Positions 26,882 to 35,810 of a DNA stretch of 64,000 nt are shown here, piece after piece (positions within the stretch are counted from its first letter, which is position 1; each line of letters starts with the position of its first letter). The stretch is from NCBI RefSeq assembly GCF_001306455.1, contig NZ_LGTQ01000006.1, positions 992,001 through 1,056,000 of the forward strand, in the 5' to 3' direction. This DNA is from Jiulongibacter sediminis. Lineage in GTDB: Bacteria; Bacteroidota; Bacteroidia; Cytophagales; Spirosomataceae. The notes beneath the pieces were generated by a model, which made no database searches, had not been told where the DNA came from, and worked only from the letters and a program-made list of their open reading frames with translations. Position numbers and translations under genes: made by a program.

Positions 26882-27826
26882 ATGAAAAAATTAATCATTC
26901 TATTACTACTGGCAACTGAAATTACCTTTGCCCAGCAAGTAGTTCCCCTATACGATGGCCTGCCACCCAATTCATTGGAAACAACAGATGAGGAGTCTAC
27001 CGGAGCAGAAAATCCGGGATGGTTTACCACCGTTTTGACTCCAACATTGACCCTTTATTTGCCTGAGCAAAGTAAAAATACAGGCACCGCGGTTATCGTT
27101 TCCCCGGGCGGCGGATACACCGGGCTGGCGATGCAACATGAAGGTCATGATATCGCCAAAAAATTACAGGAGAACGGAATCGCAGGCATTGTTTTGAAAT
27201 ACCGGCTCCCGAACCCTAAGTATGTAAAAAACAAAGAAGTTGTGCCTTTGCAGGACGCTCAAAGGGCTATTCAACTTGTACGTGAAAAAGCTGGAGGATG
27301 GGGTATTGACCCAACGAAAGTCGGCATCATGGGCAGCTCTGCCGGAGGGCATCTGGTTTCTACGGTAGGTACCCATTTTGGCAAAGCACAAATATCTAAT
27401 CCGCTGAACACTAGCCTTCGGCCAGGTTTTTTGATTCTGAATTATCCAGTCATCAGTTTTAAGGATGGAGTAGCACATAACGGTTCACGATATAATCTTG
27501 TTGGAGAAATGGCCCTTGGTTCTTATGAACAAAAATTTGGCAAGTCGCTGAAATATTATCCAGTGGCACTGGATCAAATTGAAGAGTATTCAAATGAACT
27601 TAAGGTGACAAAAGATACCCCGCCTACTTTCATCATGCATGCCGTTGATGATAAAGTGGTGCCCGTCGAAAATAGCCTGTTATTCATTTCTTCACTGCTG
27701 CAGCATGGGGTTGAGGTAGAATCTTTCTTCTACGAAAAAGGGGGACACGGTTTCGGAATGACCAACCCTGAAGCCAAAGTGCAATGGATAGATGCCTGCC
27801 TGTCATGGATTCTTGAAAGGAGATGA
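26882..27826 (+). CDS. Secreted alpha/beta-hydrolase esterase
   Basis: 314 residues from the ATG at 26882, with signal peptide MKKLIILLLLATEITFAQ. A TTG nine bases earlier is in frame but unlikely. It is a paralogue of the N-terminal domain of the preceding protein: both begin VxxLYDGxPP after the signal. Catalytic residues: GSSAGGHL (Ser), HAVDDKVVP (Asp), KGGHGFGM (His), oxyanion PGGGY. Acetylxylan or feruloyl esterase activity is likely, exact ester unknown. It overlaps an upstream possible start of the NIPSNAP gene by 4 bases. Confidence 0.88.
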   Translation: MKKLIILLLLATEITFAQQVVPLYDGLPPNSLETTDEESTGAENPGWFTTVLTPTLTLYLPEQSKNTGTAVIVSPGGGYTGLAMQHEGHDIAKKLQENGIAGIVLKYRLPNPKYVKNKEVVPLQDAQRAIQLVREKAGGWGIDPTKVGIMGSSAGGHLVSTVGTHFGKAQISNPLNTSLRPGFLILNYPVISFKDGVAHNGSRYNLVGEMALGSYEQKFGKSLKYYPVALDQIEEYSNELKVTKDTPPTFIMHAVDDKVVPVENSLLFISSLLQHGVEVESFFYEKGGHGFGMTNPEAKVQWIDACLSWILERR

Positions 27827-27873
27827 CTAACTTGTCCTCCCTTAAAGTAGAAAATAAACCCATATTGAAACCG

Positions 27874-28656
27874 ATGAAAATAATTCAAAAGTCTTTAGGT
27901 CTGACAATCCTTTTGCTGATCAGTAGTGTGTTGGTTACGCAGGCAGCCAAAAGAGAATTTTACGAAATCAAAATTTATTCAATTAGTTCTGAAGACCAGG
28001 AAGACCGCCTGGATGCCTACCTCTCGGAGGCCTATTTGCCAGCCTTACACCGAATGGGTATCAGTACTGTTGGTGTTTTTAAGCCCAGAAAAGATACCGA
28101 CGATGCCGGCAAAAAAGTGTATGTTTTTACACCACTTAAAGCTCCTTCTGATGTGATGAAAATTGAAGAAAAGCTGGCCGTGGATAAAGCCTATCAGGCC
28201 GCCGGAAATGACTATATCAATGCCGCATATAATGATGCCCCTTATGATCGTTTTGAGTCAATTATTCTGAAAGCCTTTGTTGATGCTCCTCAAATGGCTG
28301 TTCCGAACCTAAAGGGGCCTAAAAGTGAGCGATTCTATGAATTGAGAAGTTACGAAGGCCCGACTGAAAAATTGTATCGGAACAAAGTGGATATGTTTAA
28401 CGCGGGCGGAGAAGTCGTTTTATTTAAAGATTTGAACTTTAACGCCGTTTTCTACGGTGAGGTGGTTACCGGTAGTCATATGCCAAACCTAATGTATATG
28501 ACCACCTTTGAAAATAAGGAAGACCGTGATGCTCATTGGAAGTCATTCGTAGATTCGCCGGTTTGGGACAAACTAAAATCTGACCCGAAATACCAGCATA
28601 ATGTGTCAAAGAACACGCAGTATTACCTCTATCCCACAGAGTATTCAGATATTTGA
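27874..28656 (+). CDS. Secreted NIPSNAP-family protein
   Basis: 260 residues from the ATG at 27874, which gives a signal peptide (MKIIQKSLGLTILLLISSVLVTQA). A longer version starting at 27823 would bury the signal. Two tandem NIPSNAP domains (near 25-120 and 155-255) are seen: REFYEIKIYSI and ERFYELRSYEG open each. NIPSNAP domains are dimeric ferredoxin-like folds of unclear chemistry; secreted versions are frequent beside carbohydrate and aromatic catabolic genes in Bacteroidota and Planctomycetes. Last gene of the operon, followed by a terminator. Confidence 0.85.
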   Translation: MKIIQKSLGLTILLLISSVLVTQAAKREFYEIKIYSISSEDQEDRLDAYLSEAYLPALHRMGISTVGVFKPRKDTDDAGKKVYVFTPLKAPSDVMKIEEKLAVDKAYQAAGNDYINAAYNDAPYDRFESIILKAFVDAPQMAVPNLKGPKSERFYELRSYEGPTEKLYRNKVDMFNAGGEVVLFKDLNFNAVFYGEVVTGSHMPNLMYMTTFENKEDRDAHWKSFVDSPVWDKLKSDPKYQHNVSKNTQYYLYPTEYSDI

Positions 28657-28674
28657 TCCGATAAAACTATCGAT

Positions 28675-28704
28675 AAAAAGCACTGCATTGGCGGTGCTTT
28701 TTTG
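28675..28704 (+). terminator. Rho-independent terminator after the NIPSNAP gene
   Basis: AAAGCAC (28677-28683) pairs with GTGCTTT (28694-28700), a 7-base perfect stem extended by A/T pairs, and is followed by a T-rich run. It lies 18 bases past the NIPSNAP stop and closes the sulfatase-to-NIPSNAP operon. Confidence 0.8.
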
Positions 28705-28753
28705 TTTTAATAAATACGGTTCAGTACAGGACAGCTTAAGAAGGGGGAATGCG

Positions 28754-28761
28754 TAGTTTTG
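28754..28761 (+). promoter_or_regulatory. -7 element of the rhamnosidase operon
   Basis: TAGTTTTG matches TAnnTTTG exactly, 26 bases upstream of the GH106 ATG and just after the preceding terminator. No convincing -33 TTTG at the usual spacing, so an activator may be needed. Confidence 0.45.
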
Positions 28762-28787
28762 CTATGACCTAATGAAAACCTTAACCT

Positions 28788-31700
28788 ATGAAAAATTTAC
28801 AATCAGCATTGGCCTTGACCTTGCTGGCTCTTACGGCCACAGCTCAATCACCTGAAAATTTCCAAAACCCGCCAAATTCGGCCAAACCTCGAGTATGGTG
28901 GCACTGGATGAATGGCAACGTCACCAAAGAAGGCATTCAAAAAGACCTCGACTGGATGGAACGAACAGGCATAGGCGGCTTCCAAAATTTTGATGCCAAC
29001 CTGATGACTCCACCAGTGGTGAAAGAAAAGCTTGTTTTCATGACACCCAAATGGAAGGAGGCTTTTAAGTTCACAACTGATCTTGCCAAAGAAAAAGATT
29101 TGGAAATGGCCATCGCCGGCTCACCGGGTTGGAGTGTTACCGGAGGCCCTTGGGTAAAGCCGGAGCACGGTATGAAGAAATATGTCTGGTCAGAAGTTTT
29201 ACTGAAAGGTGGTCAAACATTTTCGGGTAAAATACCTCAACCTTCTGATGTGGCGGGACCTTTTCAGGATGTGCCCATGGTTGGAGAAGCGGTGCTGAGT
29301 GATGAGAGCAATCATCAACTGCCACATTTTTACAGGGATGCCTATGTAATCGCCTACAAACTACCTGAAACGGAAAAACATCTGATGGATGCTCATCCTA
29401 AAATTTCTGTGAGCGGAGGTGATTTTGATGTGAGTAAATTGCTGGATCATGACATTGTCACCCGATTTGAAATTCCACCAACAGAAGTAGGTCAGGATAT
29501 GTATATTCAATATGCTTTTGATGAACCACAAACATTCAAAGCATTTGGAGTTGCCGGGGCATCAGAAGATCGTCTGGCTCAGTTTAACGGAGTTCCATTG
29601 AACAGGTCTCTGAAAGTCTCGGATGATGGGATTAATTTCAGAGAGGTGGTTCGGATGACCGGCAGCTATGTGGCTTTCAATACGATGTCAATTCCTGAAA
29701 CCACGGCAAAATACTGGCGTATGTGTTTTACAACCATGAAGCCTGAGCTGAGCCCGATTATGCGAATGATGGGCGTTACCGAGGCCAAGCCGCAAGGAGT
29801 AAAAGTTGGGGAGTTTGTCCTATTTAATACAAGCCGAATTGATCAATGGGAAGATAAGGCCGGATTTATGCCATGGACAGAAACAGGTCTGGAAAGTGGT
29901 TCAGCATCAGATGACGTCATTGCTCCACAAAATATCATTAACCTTAGCTCCAAAATGGCGGAAGATGGTAGTTTAACCTGGGAGGTTCCACCGGGAGAAT
30001 GGATGATTCTGAGATTGGGCTATTCCCTGACCGGGCGTGAGAATCATCCGGCATCACCCGAAGCTACAGGTCTGGAAGTGGATAAGCTGGATGAAAACGC
30101 GGTGAGAACCTATATCAATGCTTACCTAGATATGTATCAGGATGCCACCGGAAATCAAATGGGAGAGAATGGTTTGGGTTATATGATCTTGGATAGCTAC
30201 GAAGCAGGTCATATGAACTGGACGCATGATTTTCCTGAAGAATTTAAAAGAAGAAGAGGATATGATCTGCTTCCATGGCTGCCTGCTTTAACCGGCCGGG
30301 TGGTCAAAAGCATGGAAGCCAGCGAAAAATTCCTTTGGGATTTCCGTAAAACCATTGGTGAAATGATTGTTGATAATCATTATGAGGTGATCGGTGAAGA
30401 ATTGCATAAAAGAGGGATGAAACGTTATACCGAATCACACGAAAACAAACGGATTTATTTGGCTGACGGTATGGATGTGAAAAAGAATGCAGACATTCCT
30501 ATGTCAGCCATGTGGACTCCGGGCAGCCTTGCCGGAGGAGAAGATGAAGAACCACGCAGTGAGGCTGATATTCGTGAGGCAGCATCTGTGGCCAATATTT
30601 ATGGTAAACCGTATGTAGCGGCAGAGTCGATGACTTCTGTTGGTAAGTCTTTTCAGGAATACCCGGAGAAGCTCAAAAGAACGGCTGATCTCGAGCTGGC
30701 TTCCGGTCTGAATCGTTTTGTAATTCACACTTCAGTTCACCAGCCTCTGGATAAAGGCCCGGGTTTTTCTTTAGGACCATTCGGGCAATATTTCAGTCGT
30801 TTGGAAACCTGGAGTGGAGCAGGTGCCAGAGCCTGGATAGGTTATCTGGGCAGAAGCTCCTACATGATGCAACAAGGTCAGAATGTCGCTGACATCCTTT
30901 ATCTGTATGGAGAAAATACAAATGCCACATGGGTGAGTCGTGAGAAACTTCCTGAAACCCCTGAAGGGTATGAATGGGATTTTGTGAGTGCTTCTATCTT
31001 GAAAGAGGCGATCAAGGCCAATGATCAGGGAGAATTGGTAGCTCCTTCCGGAAATCGATATAAGGTTTTAATGCTGGATGAAAGTACGAGCGAAATGACA
31101 CTTTCCACTCTGCAGAAAATTGGAGAGTTGGCTACCAATGGGGTAAAAATTATTGGTAAAAAACCTGTAAAATCTCCATCTCTGGTTGATAATCAGTGGT
31201 ATTTTGAAAAACTGGCCAATGCTATTTGGAGCAGAAGTAATGTAGGGCCAAATGTAAGTATAGATTCATCGCCGGATGTTTTAGTGAACGGAACAGATCA
31301 TAAGGTTTTGTTCCGTCATAGAAAAACAGAAGATGCTGATATTTATTGGTTGAATAACCGAAATGTAGAGCCAACTGAAGCGACGATTAGCTTCAATGTT
31401 AGTAACAAAACTCCAAAACTTTGGAATGCGGAAACAGGTGAAATTACGGAACTGGCGTATTCCCAAAAAGATGGCAGAACGGAAGTGCCTCTTCATTTGA
31501 AATCCTGGGATGCCGTATTTGTTGTTTTTGATGAGCCTTCGGCTCAAAATCAGGTAGCTGTGGCCTTGCCCGTTAAAAAATCGGAGCAGGTGATTGCTGG
31601 TCAGTGGAATGTCAATTTTGATGGACTCTCAAAACAAATGACGCATCTGGTTTCGTGGACGGAAGACGAGAATACTAAACATTTCAGCGGTACGGCAGTA

Positions 31701-32039
31701 TACTCCTTAAGCTTCAAAAAGAAGAAAATTAATTCCAATGAGACCTATTTGTTAGAGTTGGAGGATTTGAAAAATATTGCTGAGGTTTCATTGAATGGTC
31801 AGGTTGTAAGCACCATCTGGAAGAAGCCCTATCAAGCTGACCTAACCGGAGCTATCAAAAAAGGAATAAACACGCTGGAAATTAAAGTCACCAACACCTG
31901 GGTAAACAAGTTGGTTGGCGATGCTGCGAAACAAGGTGAAGAAAAGGAGACGTTTACGACCATGCCATTTTATGCTCCAAACAGCCCTCTTTATCCAGCG
32001 GGTATTCTAGGAAAAGTGAAATTGATCTCTTTGGAGTAA
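28788..32039 (+). CDS. Secreted GH106 alpha-L-rhamnosidase-like glycoside hydrolase
   Basis: A 1083-residue exported enzyme (signal 1-19, ending TAQ). The GH106 opening block is clear: KPRVWWHWMNGNVTKEGI near residues 32-49, then GGFQNFDANL and AGSPGWSVTGGPWVKPE. Later blocks include DSYEAGHMNWTHDFPEEF near 467 and a C-terminal beta domain with a galactose-binding-like fold (near 940-1080). GH106 enzymes remove terminal alpha-L-rhamnose from plant polysaccharides or from flavonoid glycosides. It is followed 4 bases later by a cytosolic cupin and an SDR, an odd company for a polysaccharide enzyme and suggestive of a rhamnosylated small molecule. Confidence 0.9.
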   Translation: MKNLQSALALTLLALTATAQSPENFQNPPNSAKPRVWWHWMNGNVTKEGIQKDLDWMERTGIGGFQNFDANLMTPPVVKEKLVFMTPKWKEAFKFTTDLAKEKDLEMAIAGSPGWSVTGGPWVKPEHGMKKYVWSEVLLKGGQTFSGKIPQPSDVAGPFQDVPMVGEAVLSDESNHQLPHFYRDAYVIAYKLPETEKHLMDAHPKISVSGGDFDVSKLLDHDIVTRFEIPPTEVGQDMYIQYAFDEPQTFKAFGVAGASEDRLAQFNGVPLNRSLKVSDDGINFREVVRMTGSYVAFNTMSIPETTAKYWRMCFTTMKPELSPIMRMMGVTEAKPQGVKVGEFVLFNTSRIDQWEDKAGFMPWTETGLESGSASDDVIAPQNIINLSSKMAEDGSLTWEVPPGEWMILRLGYSLTGRENHPASPEATGLEVDKLDENAVRTYINAYLDMYQDATGNQMGENGLGYMILDSYEAGHMNWTHDFPEEFKRRRGYDLLPWLPALTGRVVKSMEASEKFLWDFRKTIGEMIVDNHYEVIGEELHKRGMKRYTESHENKRIYLADGMDVKKNADIPMSAMWTPGSLAGGEDEEPRSEADIREAASVANIYGKPYVAAESMTSVGKSFQEYPEKLKRTADLELASGLNRFVIHTSVHQPLDKGPGFSLGPFGQYFSRLETWSGAGARAWIGYLGRSSYMMQQGQNVADILYLYGENTNATWVSREKLPETPEGYEWDFVSASILKEAIKANDQGELVAPSGNRYKVLMLDESTSEMTLSTLQKIGELATNGVKIIGKKPVKSPSLVDNQWYFEKLANAIWSRSNVGPNVSIDSSPDVLVNGTDHKVLFRHRKTEDADIYWLNNRNVEPTEATISFNVSNKTPKLWNAETGEITELAYSQKDGRTEVPLHLKSWDAVFVVFDEPSAQNQVAVALPVKKSEQVIAGQWNVNFDGLSKQMTHLVSWTEDENTKHFSGTAVYSLSFKKKKINSNETYLLELEDLKNIAEVSLNGQVVSTIWKKPYQADLTGAIKKGINTLEIKVTNTWVNKLVGDAAKQGEEKETFTTMPFYAPNSPLYPAGILGKVKLISLE

Positions 32040-32043
32040 AGTC

Positions 32044-32529
32044 ATGGATAAAATTCGACGAATTGTAACAGGTCATGATAGTGACGGATCAGCAATTTTC
32101 AGAGATGATGATTTAATTGAACCTTTAGTCATACCTACTGGAGATGCAGCCATGGCCACTCTTTGGACTTCCGAAAGTTTACCTGCAGACTGTAATGACG
32201 AAACAGATGGCCGACTTCGGGATGCCGGGACAACCATTCAGCAAGGTTCAGTACTTCGAGTAGTAGATATGCTTCCGGGAGCTTCTTCTCCAATGCATCG
32301 CACCAGTAGTATAGATTATGGAATAGTAATTTCTGGTTCCATTGAGCTGGAGTTAGATCACGGTGTTTTTAAGACCGTAAATGCCGGGGAGGTTATTGTT
32401 CAGAGGGGCACCATTCATAAATGGAGGAATCCAAGTAATAATAATATTTGCCGAATCATTTTTGTGCTCACAGAGGCCAAAGCTTTTGAAGTCAATGGAT
32501 TGCCATTACCCGAGGTAATGGAGCATTAA
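32044..32529 (+). CDS. Cupin-domain protein
   Basis: 161 residues, one cupin barrel (residues 70-150) with PMHRTSSIDYGIVISGSIELELD as motif 1 and GEVIVQRGTIHKWRNPS as motif 2, supplying metal His residues. No signal peptide, so cytosolic. Small cupins in aromatic operons act as dioxygenases, isomerases or decarboxylation helpers; none can be chosen from sequence. It starts 4 bases after the GH106 stop. Confidence 0.8.
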   Translation: MDKIRRIVTGHDSDGSAIFRDDDLIEPLVIPTGDAAMATLWTSESLPADCNDETDGRLRDAGTTIQQGSVLRVVDMLPGASSPMHRTSSIDYGIVISGSIELELDHGVFKTVNAGEVIVQRGTIHKWRNPSNNNICRIIFVLTEAKAFEVNGLPLPEVMEH

Positions 32530-32556
32530 AAAGAATGGGGTCAAATTCGTATTTGT

Positions 32557-33321
32557 ATGGAATTTTTGAATAAGGTCTGTTACGTAACGGGAGCGGGTTC
32601 AGGTATTGGTAAAGCTACGGCTTTAGCATTCGCACGAGATGGAGCTCATGTTGTTGTTTGTGATATTAACGCTGAAGGTGCTTCCCAGACCGGAAAGGAA
32701 ATTTCGGATATGGGAGGAGAAGTCCTTTGTCTTCCCTTAAATATTGCCCGTCCCGACGAAGTTGAGCGATCGATTCAGCAAACGGTTGAGAGGTTTGGCC
32801 GATTAGACTGTGCGGCCAACATCGCTGGTATAGCTGGGCCGGTTTCAAAAAGAATTCATGAGTACCCTGAAGAATTTTGGAAACAACAGATCGAGGTAAA
32901 TCTTACAGGAACCTGGTATTGCTTGAAATATCAACTTGCTCAGATGTTAGTCAATGGCGGAGGTTCCATTGTCAATCTTTCCTCTGCTGCGGGGCTGATT
33001 GCTCAGCCCGAAAACTCTCCTTATGCCGCTTCCAAACATGGGGTGGTTGGTTTAACCCGAACTGCGGCCAAAGAATACGCAACTGATCATATTCGGGTTA
33101 ACGCTGTTTGTCCTACAGCAATTGAAACTCCAATGATCATGGAAGGACGTCGAAAACTCGCCCATAACCCGGAGGCCCGTCAGGCAGCGATTGATTTTCA
33201 GGCCATGAAGCGAATGGGAACCCCACAAGAAATTGCAAATGTCATTCTTTGGCTTTGTTCCGAGAAATCAAGCTTTATAACCGGGGTAGCTTTTGCCGCT
33301 GATGGCGGGGCCTTGGCTTGA
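32557..33321 (+). CDS. Short-chain dehydrogenase/reductase
   Basis: A 254-residue classical SDR with TGAGSGIGKA (residues 10-19), CDIN (Asp, hinting at NAD preference), NIAGIAG near 88, VNLSSAAG (catalytic Ser), YAASK (Tyr-x3-Lys) near 155 and a C-terminal FAADGGALA. It lies 27 bases after the cupin and probably closes the GH106-cupin-SDR transcript. It could oxidise an alcohol or cis-diol intermediate of the adjacent ring-cleavage pathway. Confidence 0.85.
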   Translation: MEFLNKVCYVTGAGSGIGKATALAFARDGAHVVVCDINAEGASQTGKEISDMGGEVLCLPLNIARPDEVERSIQQTVERFGRLDCAANIAGIAGPVSKRIHEYPEEFWKQQIEVNLTGTWYCLKYQLAQMLVNGGGSIVNLSSAAGLIAQPENSPYAASKHGVVGLTRTAAKEYATDHIRVNAVCPTAIETPMIMEGRRKLAHNPEARQAAIDFQAMKRMGTPQEIANVILWLCSEKSSFITGVAFAADGGALA

Positions 33322-33630
33322 AAATTTTGAGCCATGAAATATACGGTAATCATGGAAGATTTCATTCTTCACACGGAAAGGGATGGTTTATTTTAAAACC
33401 GAGTAAGATCTGAGTTTCTTTTCTCCGTTGACTCAATACTCATAAGTCATAGATTTCTGAAATAGAAGTTTCGATTAGTTAAAGCCAAAATTGAATATCA
33501 GGAGGCTCAAAATGAAAACTATTTAAATAAATTGGATTGATAGTGAATATTTTAGGAATGAATCTGATTCAAAAGAAACAGGTCTATGACTTAAATTTGT
33601 ACAATTCAAAAAGCAAATAGTATCATTTAT
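33322..33630 (+). promoter_or_regulatory. Non-coding gap with -7 element for the dioxygenase operon
   Basis: 309 bases without a credible gene. Near the right end TAAATTTG (33592-33599) is an exact TAnnTTTG box, 31 bases before the dioxygenase ATG. No strong hairpin terminator for the SDR was seen; GGTTTATTTTAAAACC (near 33384) is a weak inverted repeat. Confidence 0.4.
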
Positions 33631-34623
33631 ATGGCAAAGAACCCGCATTTCCTATCTCAAATGGCCCATGTTGAGGTACTCACAAAAGATTTGGAGAAGT
33701 CTGTTGAGTTTTTTAGAGACGTTGTAGGAATGGATGAGACCGGTAGAGAGGAAAATTCAGTTTACCTGAGAGCCTGGGGAGATTACTTTCATCATACACT
33801 TAAATTAACTCAAAGTGAACAATCCGGCCTTGGACATATTGGCTGGCGTGCCGATAGCCCGGAAGCTTTGCAAGAATGTGTCGCCTATCTTGAAAATATT
33901 GGTGCTGGTCGCGGCTGGCATGATGGTGATTTGGGGCATGGGAAGGCCTATCGGTTTCAATCGCCGGACGGCCACATGCACGAGGTGTTCTGGGATGTGG
34001 TTTGGTTGAGAGAAGAAGGTGAACGAGGAAGTATTTATGCGGACCGTTACTCAAGCAATCGACTGAAAGGTGCAAACCCGAGAAGGTTTGACCACGTCAC
34101 TTATATGGTGGCTAAAGGGAAATACCCGGCAGAAAAGGCCTTTTGGAAGGGAATGGGTTTGAAAAATCCGGATGAAATCAGAATGACAGATGACATGCCA
34201 CCTATCGGGGGGTTACACACAATTGCTAACCTTTCTCATGATATTGCTGTCTTTACTGATCCAAATATTGGCGAAAACGAGGCAGTTCTAAACCACATTT
34301 GCTGGAATGTTGATAGCCGTGAAGAAGTGCTATTGGCTCTCGACTATTTCATCGAAAAGGGCTTCAAAAGTGTGATGGGAGCACCTACCCGCCATAAGGC
34401 TGACGAAGGTTTCTTCATTTACATCACTGATCCGGGAAGCGGAATTCTGTTTGAGTATTACGCTTGTGCCCGCCTGGTTTTTGCTCCTGACCATCTGGAT
34501 GTTCATTATCTCAAAGATAATCCGAATGACGCCTGGGGATCGGCCAACCCGTTTGCAGAAATGGGGAAAGGGAAAAAACTGGGGCTTTCAGAGGATGGAA
34601 CCGTAAAGCCGGTTGACATTTAA
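33631..34623 (+). CDS. Extradiol (catechol 2,3-dioxygenase-like) ring-cleavage enzyme, VOC family
   Basis: 330 residues with two tandem VOC modules, the architecture of type I extradiol dioxygenases. The Fe(II) ligands are His155 (RRFDHVTY), His222 (LNHICWN) and Glu275 (GILFEYYA). The second-sphere catalytic residues His203, His255 (PTRHKADEG) and Tyr264 are also kept, so the enzyme should be active. It would open a catechol-type ring next to the hydroxyls. Its partner in the same operon, an FAD monooxygenase, would make that catechol. The substrate is unlikely to be free catechol because of the unusual C-terminal extension (300-330) and context. Confidence 0.9.
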   Translation: MAKNPHFLSQMAHVEVLTKDLEKSVEFFRDVVGMDETGREENSVYLRAWGDYFHHTLKLTQSEQSGLGHIGWRADSPEALQECVAYLENIGAGRGWHDGDLGHGKAYRFQSPDGHMHEVFWDVVWLREEGERGSIYADRYSSNRLKGANPRRFDHVTYMVAKGKYPAEKAFWKGMGLKNPDEIRMTDDMPPIGGLHTIANLSHDIAVFTDPNIGENEAVLNHICWNVDSREEVLLALDYFIEKGFKSVMGAPTRHKADEGFFIYITDPGSGILFEYYACARLVFAPDHLDVHYLKDNPNDAWGSANPFAEMGKGKKLGLSEDGTVKPVDI

Positions 34624-34668
34624 GTCAACCTGTTTTTACACAATAGAAATTCAAAATATCAAGAATAT

Positions 34669-35784
34669 ATGTGGCATTATTTTCCCGGGCATTACATGCC
34701 TTCTTATCAGGTAAACAGAGCTCTTACTCAGGCCCATTATGGTGGAGGTGAGTTTGCAGAAATACTGGAAGTTGCAAGTGAAATTGATCCCGAAAACAGA
34801 GAAACTTTTAATCTCGCCTGGCTTAAAAAAGGCAATGAGGTTTTTGAGTGGGCAGAGGCGTATGAGAAAAAAAAAGCCTTCGTTTCAGCTCGAAGAACCT
34901 ACCTGAGGGCTTTCAATTATTTACGAAGTGCAGAGTTTTTTATGAATCTGCATGATGAGCGAAAAAACGAAACTTATATCAAAGCCCGGGAGGCATTTTT
35001 AAGAGCGATCAAATACTTTGACGAAAAGCCTTTGCAGATAGAAGTTCCTTTTGAAGGTTCTTTTTTGCCCGGGTATTTATTCAAACCTACGGGTGTTAAA
35101 AATCCACCGGTGATGCTGATGTTTGGCGGTCTGGATAGCCTGGCGGAGGAATTGTATTTTGGCATTGGAAATCATTTAAATGAGCGGGGGATTGCTCTTT
35201 TAGCCGTAGACGGGCCGGGACAAGGAGCAGCATTAAGGCTAAATCATATTCATTCGCGTTATGACTTTAATGTTGCAGGAACTGCCGTACTTGATTGGAT
35301 TCTGGAAAATCTCGGAGATGAAGTGGATACCAGCCGTGTTGGTATTGCCGGCGTCTCTATGGGAGGTTATATGGCGGCTCGTTGTGCAGCTTTTGAGCCT
35401 CGATTTAAGGTATGTATGATTTTTGGTGCAGTCTGGTCTTACTATTCGGTATGGGCCGGTCGCAGCGGGAAACATCCACTGGCTGAAATTGTCATGCATA
35501 TCATGGATGCTGAGTCGTACGAAGAAGTACTTGAGAAACTCAAGGGATACACTTTGGAAAATGGTGTTGCTGAAAAAATTTCCATGCCGACCTTCATTAT
35601 GCACGGTGGTGGAGATAAACAGAATTTTGTGTCACATGCCATTGAATTAGAGAAACACCTGACCTGTGAACATGAAATGAAAATAGTGCCCGAAGGGCAA
35701 AGCGGAGCTCAACACTGTCAGGTCGATGATTTTATGCCCACGTTAGATATGTACGATTGGATTGCAGAAAAAATAAAAGCCTGA
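34669..35784 (+). CDS. Alpha/beta hydrolase with N-terminal helical cap (C-C bond hydrolase type)
   Basis: 371 residues. A helical N-terminal part (1-120) precedes the alpha/beta core (125-371), as in 2,6-dihydropseudooxynicotine hydrolase and FrsA-like proteins. The core has VDGPGQGAA, nucleophile Ser in GIAGVSMGGYMAAR near 227, an Asp in HGGGDKQN and His in AQHCQVDDF near 345. DHPON hydrolase splits a C-C bond of a diketone-like side chain, so hydrolysis of the ring-cleavage product or its keto tail is plausible. It lies 45 bases after the dioxygenase. Confidence 0.85.
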   Translation: MWHYFPGHYMPSYQVNRALTQAHYGGGEFAEILEVASEIDPENRETFNLAWLKKGNEVFEWAEAYEKKKAFVSARRTYLRAFNYLRSAEFFMNLHDERKNETYIKAREAFLRAIKYFDEKPLQIEVPFEGSFLPGYLFKPTGVKNPPVMLMFGGLDSLAEELYFGIGNHLNERGIALLAVDGPGQGAALRLNHIHSRYDFNVAGTAVLDWILENLGDEVDTSRVGIAGVSMGGYMAARCAAFEPRFKVCMIFGAVWSYYSVWAGRSGKHPLAEIVMHIMDAESYEEVLEKLKGYTLENGVAEKISMPTFIMHGGGDKQNFVSHAIELEKHLTCEHEMKIVPEGQSGAQHCQVDDFMPTLDMYDWIAEKIKA

Positions 35785-35810
35785 TCTCAAACTCAACCCA
35801 GAATTGAAAA

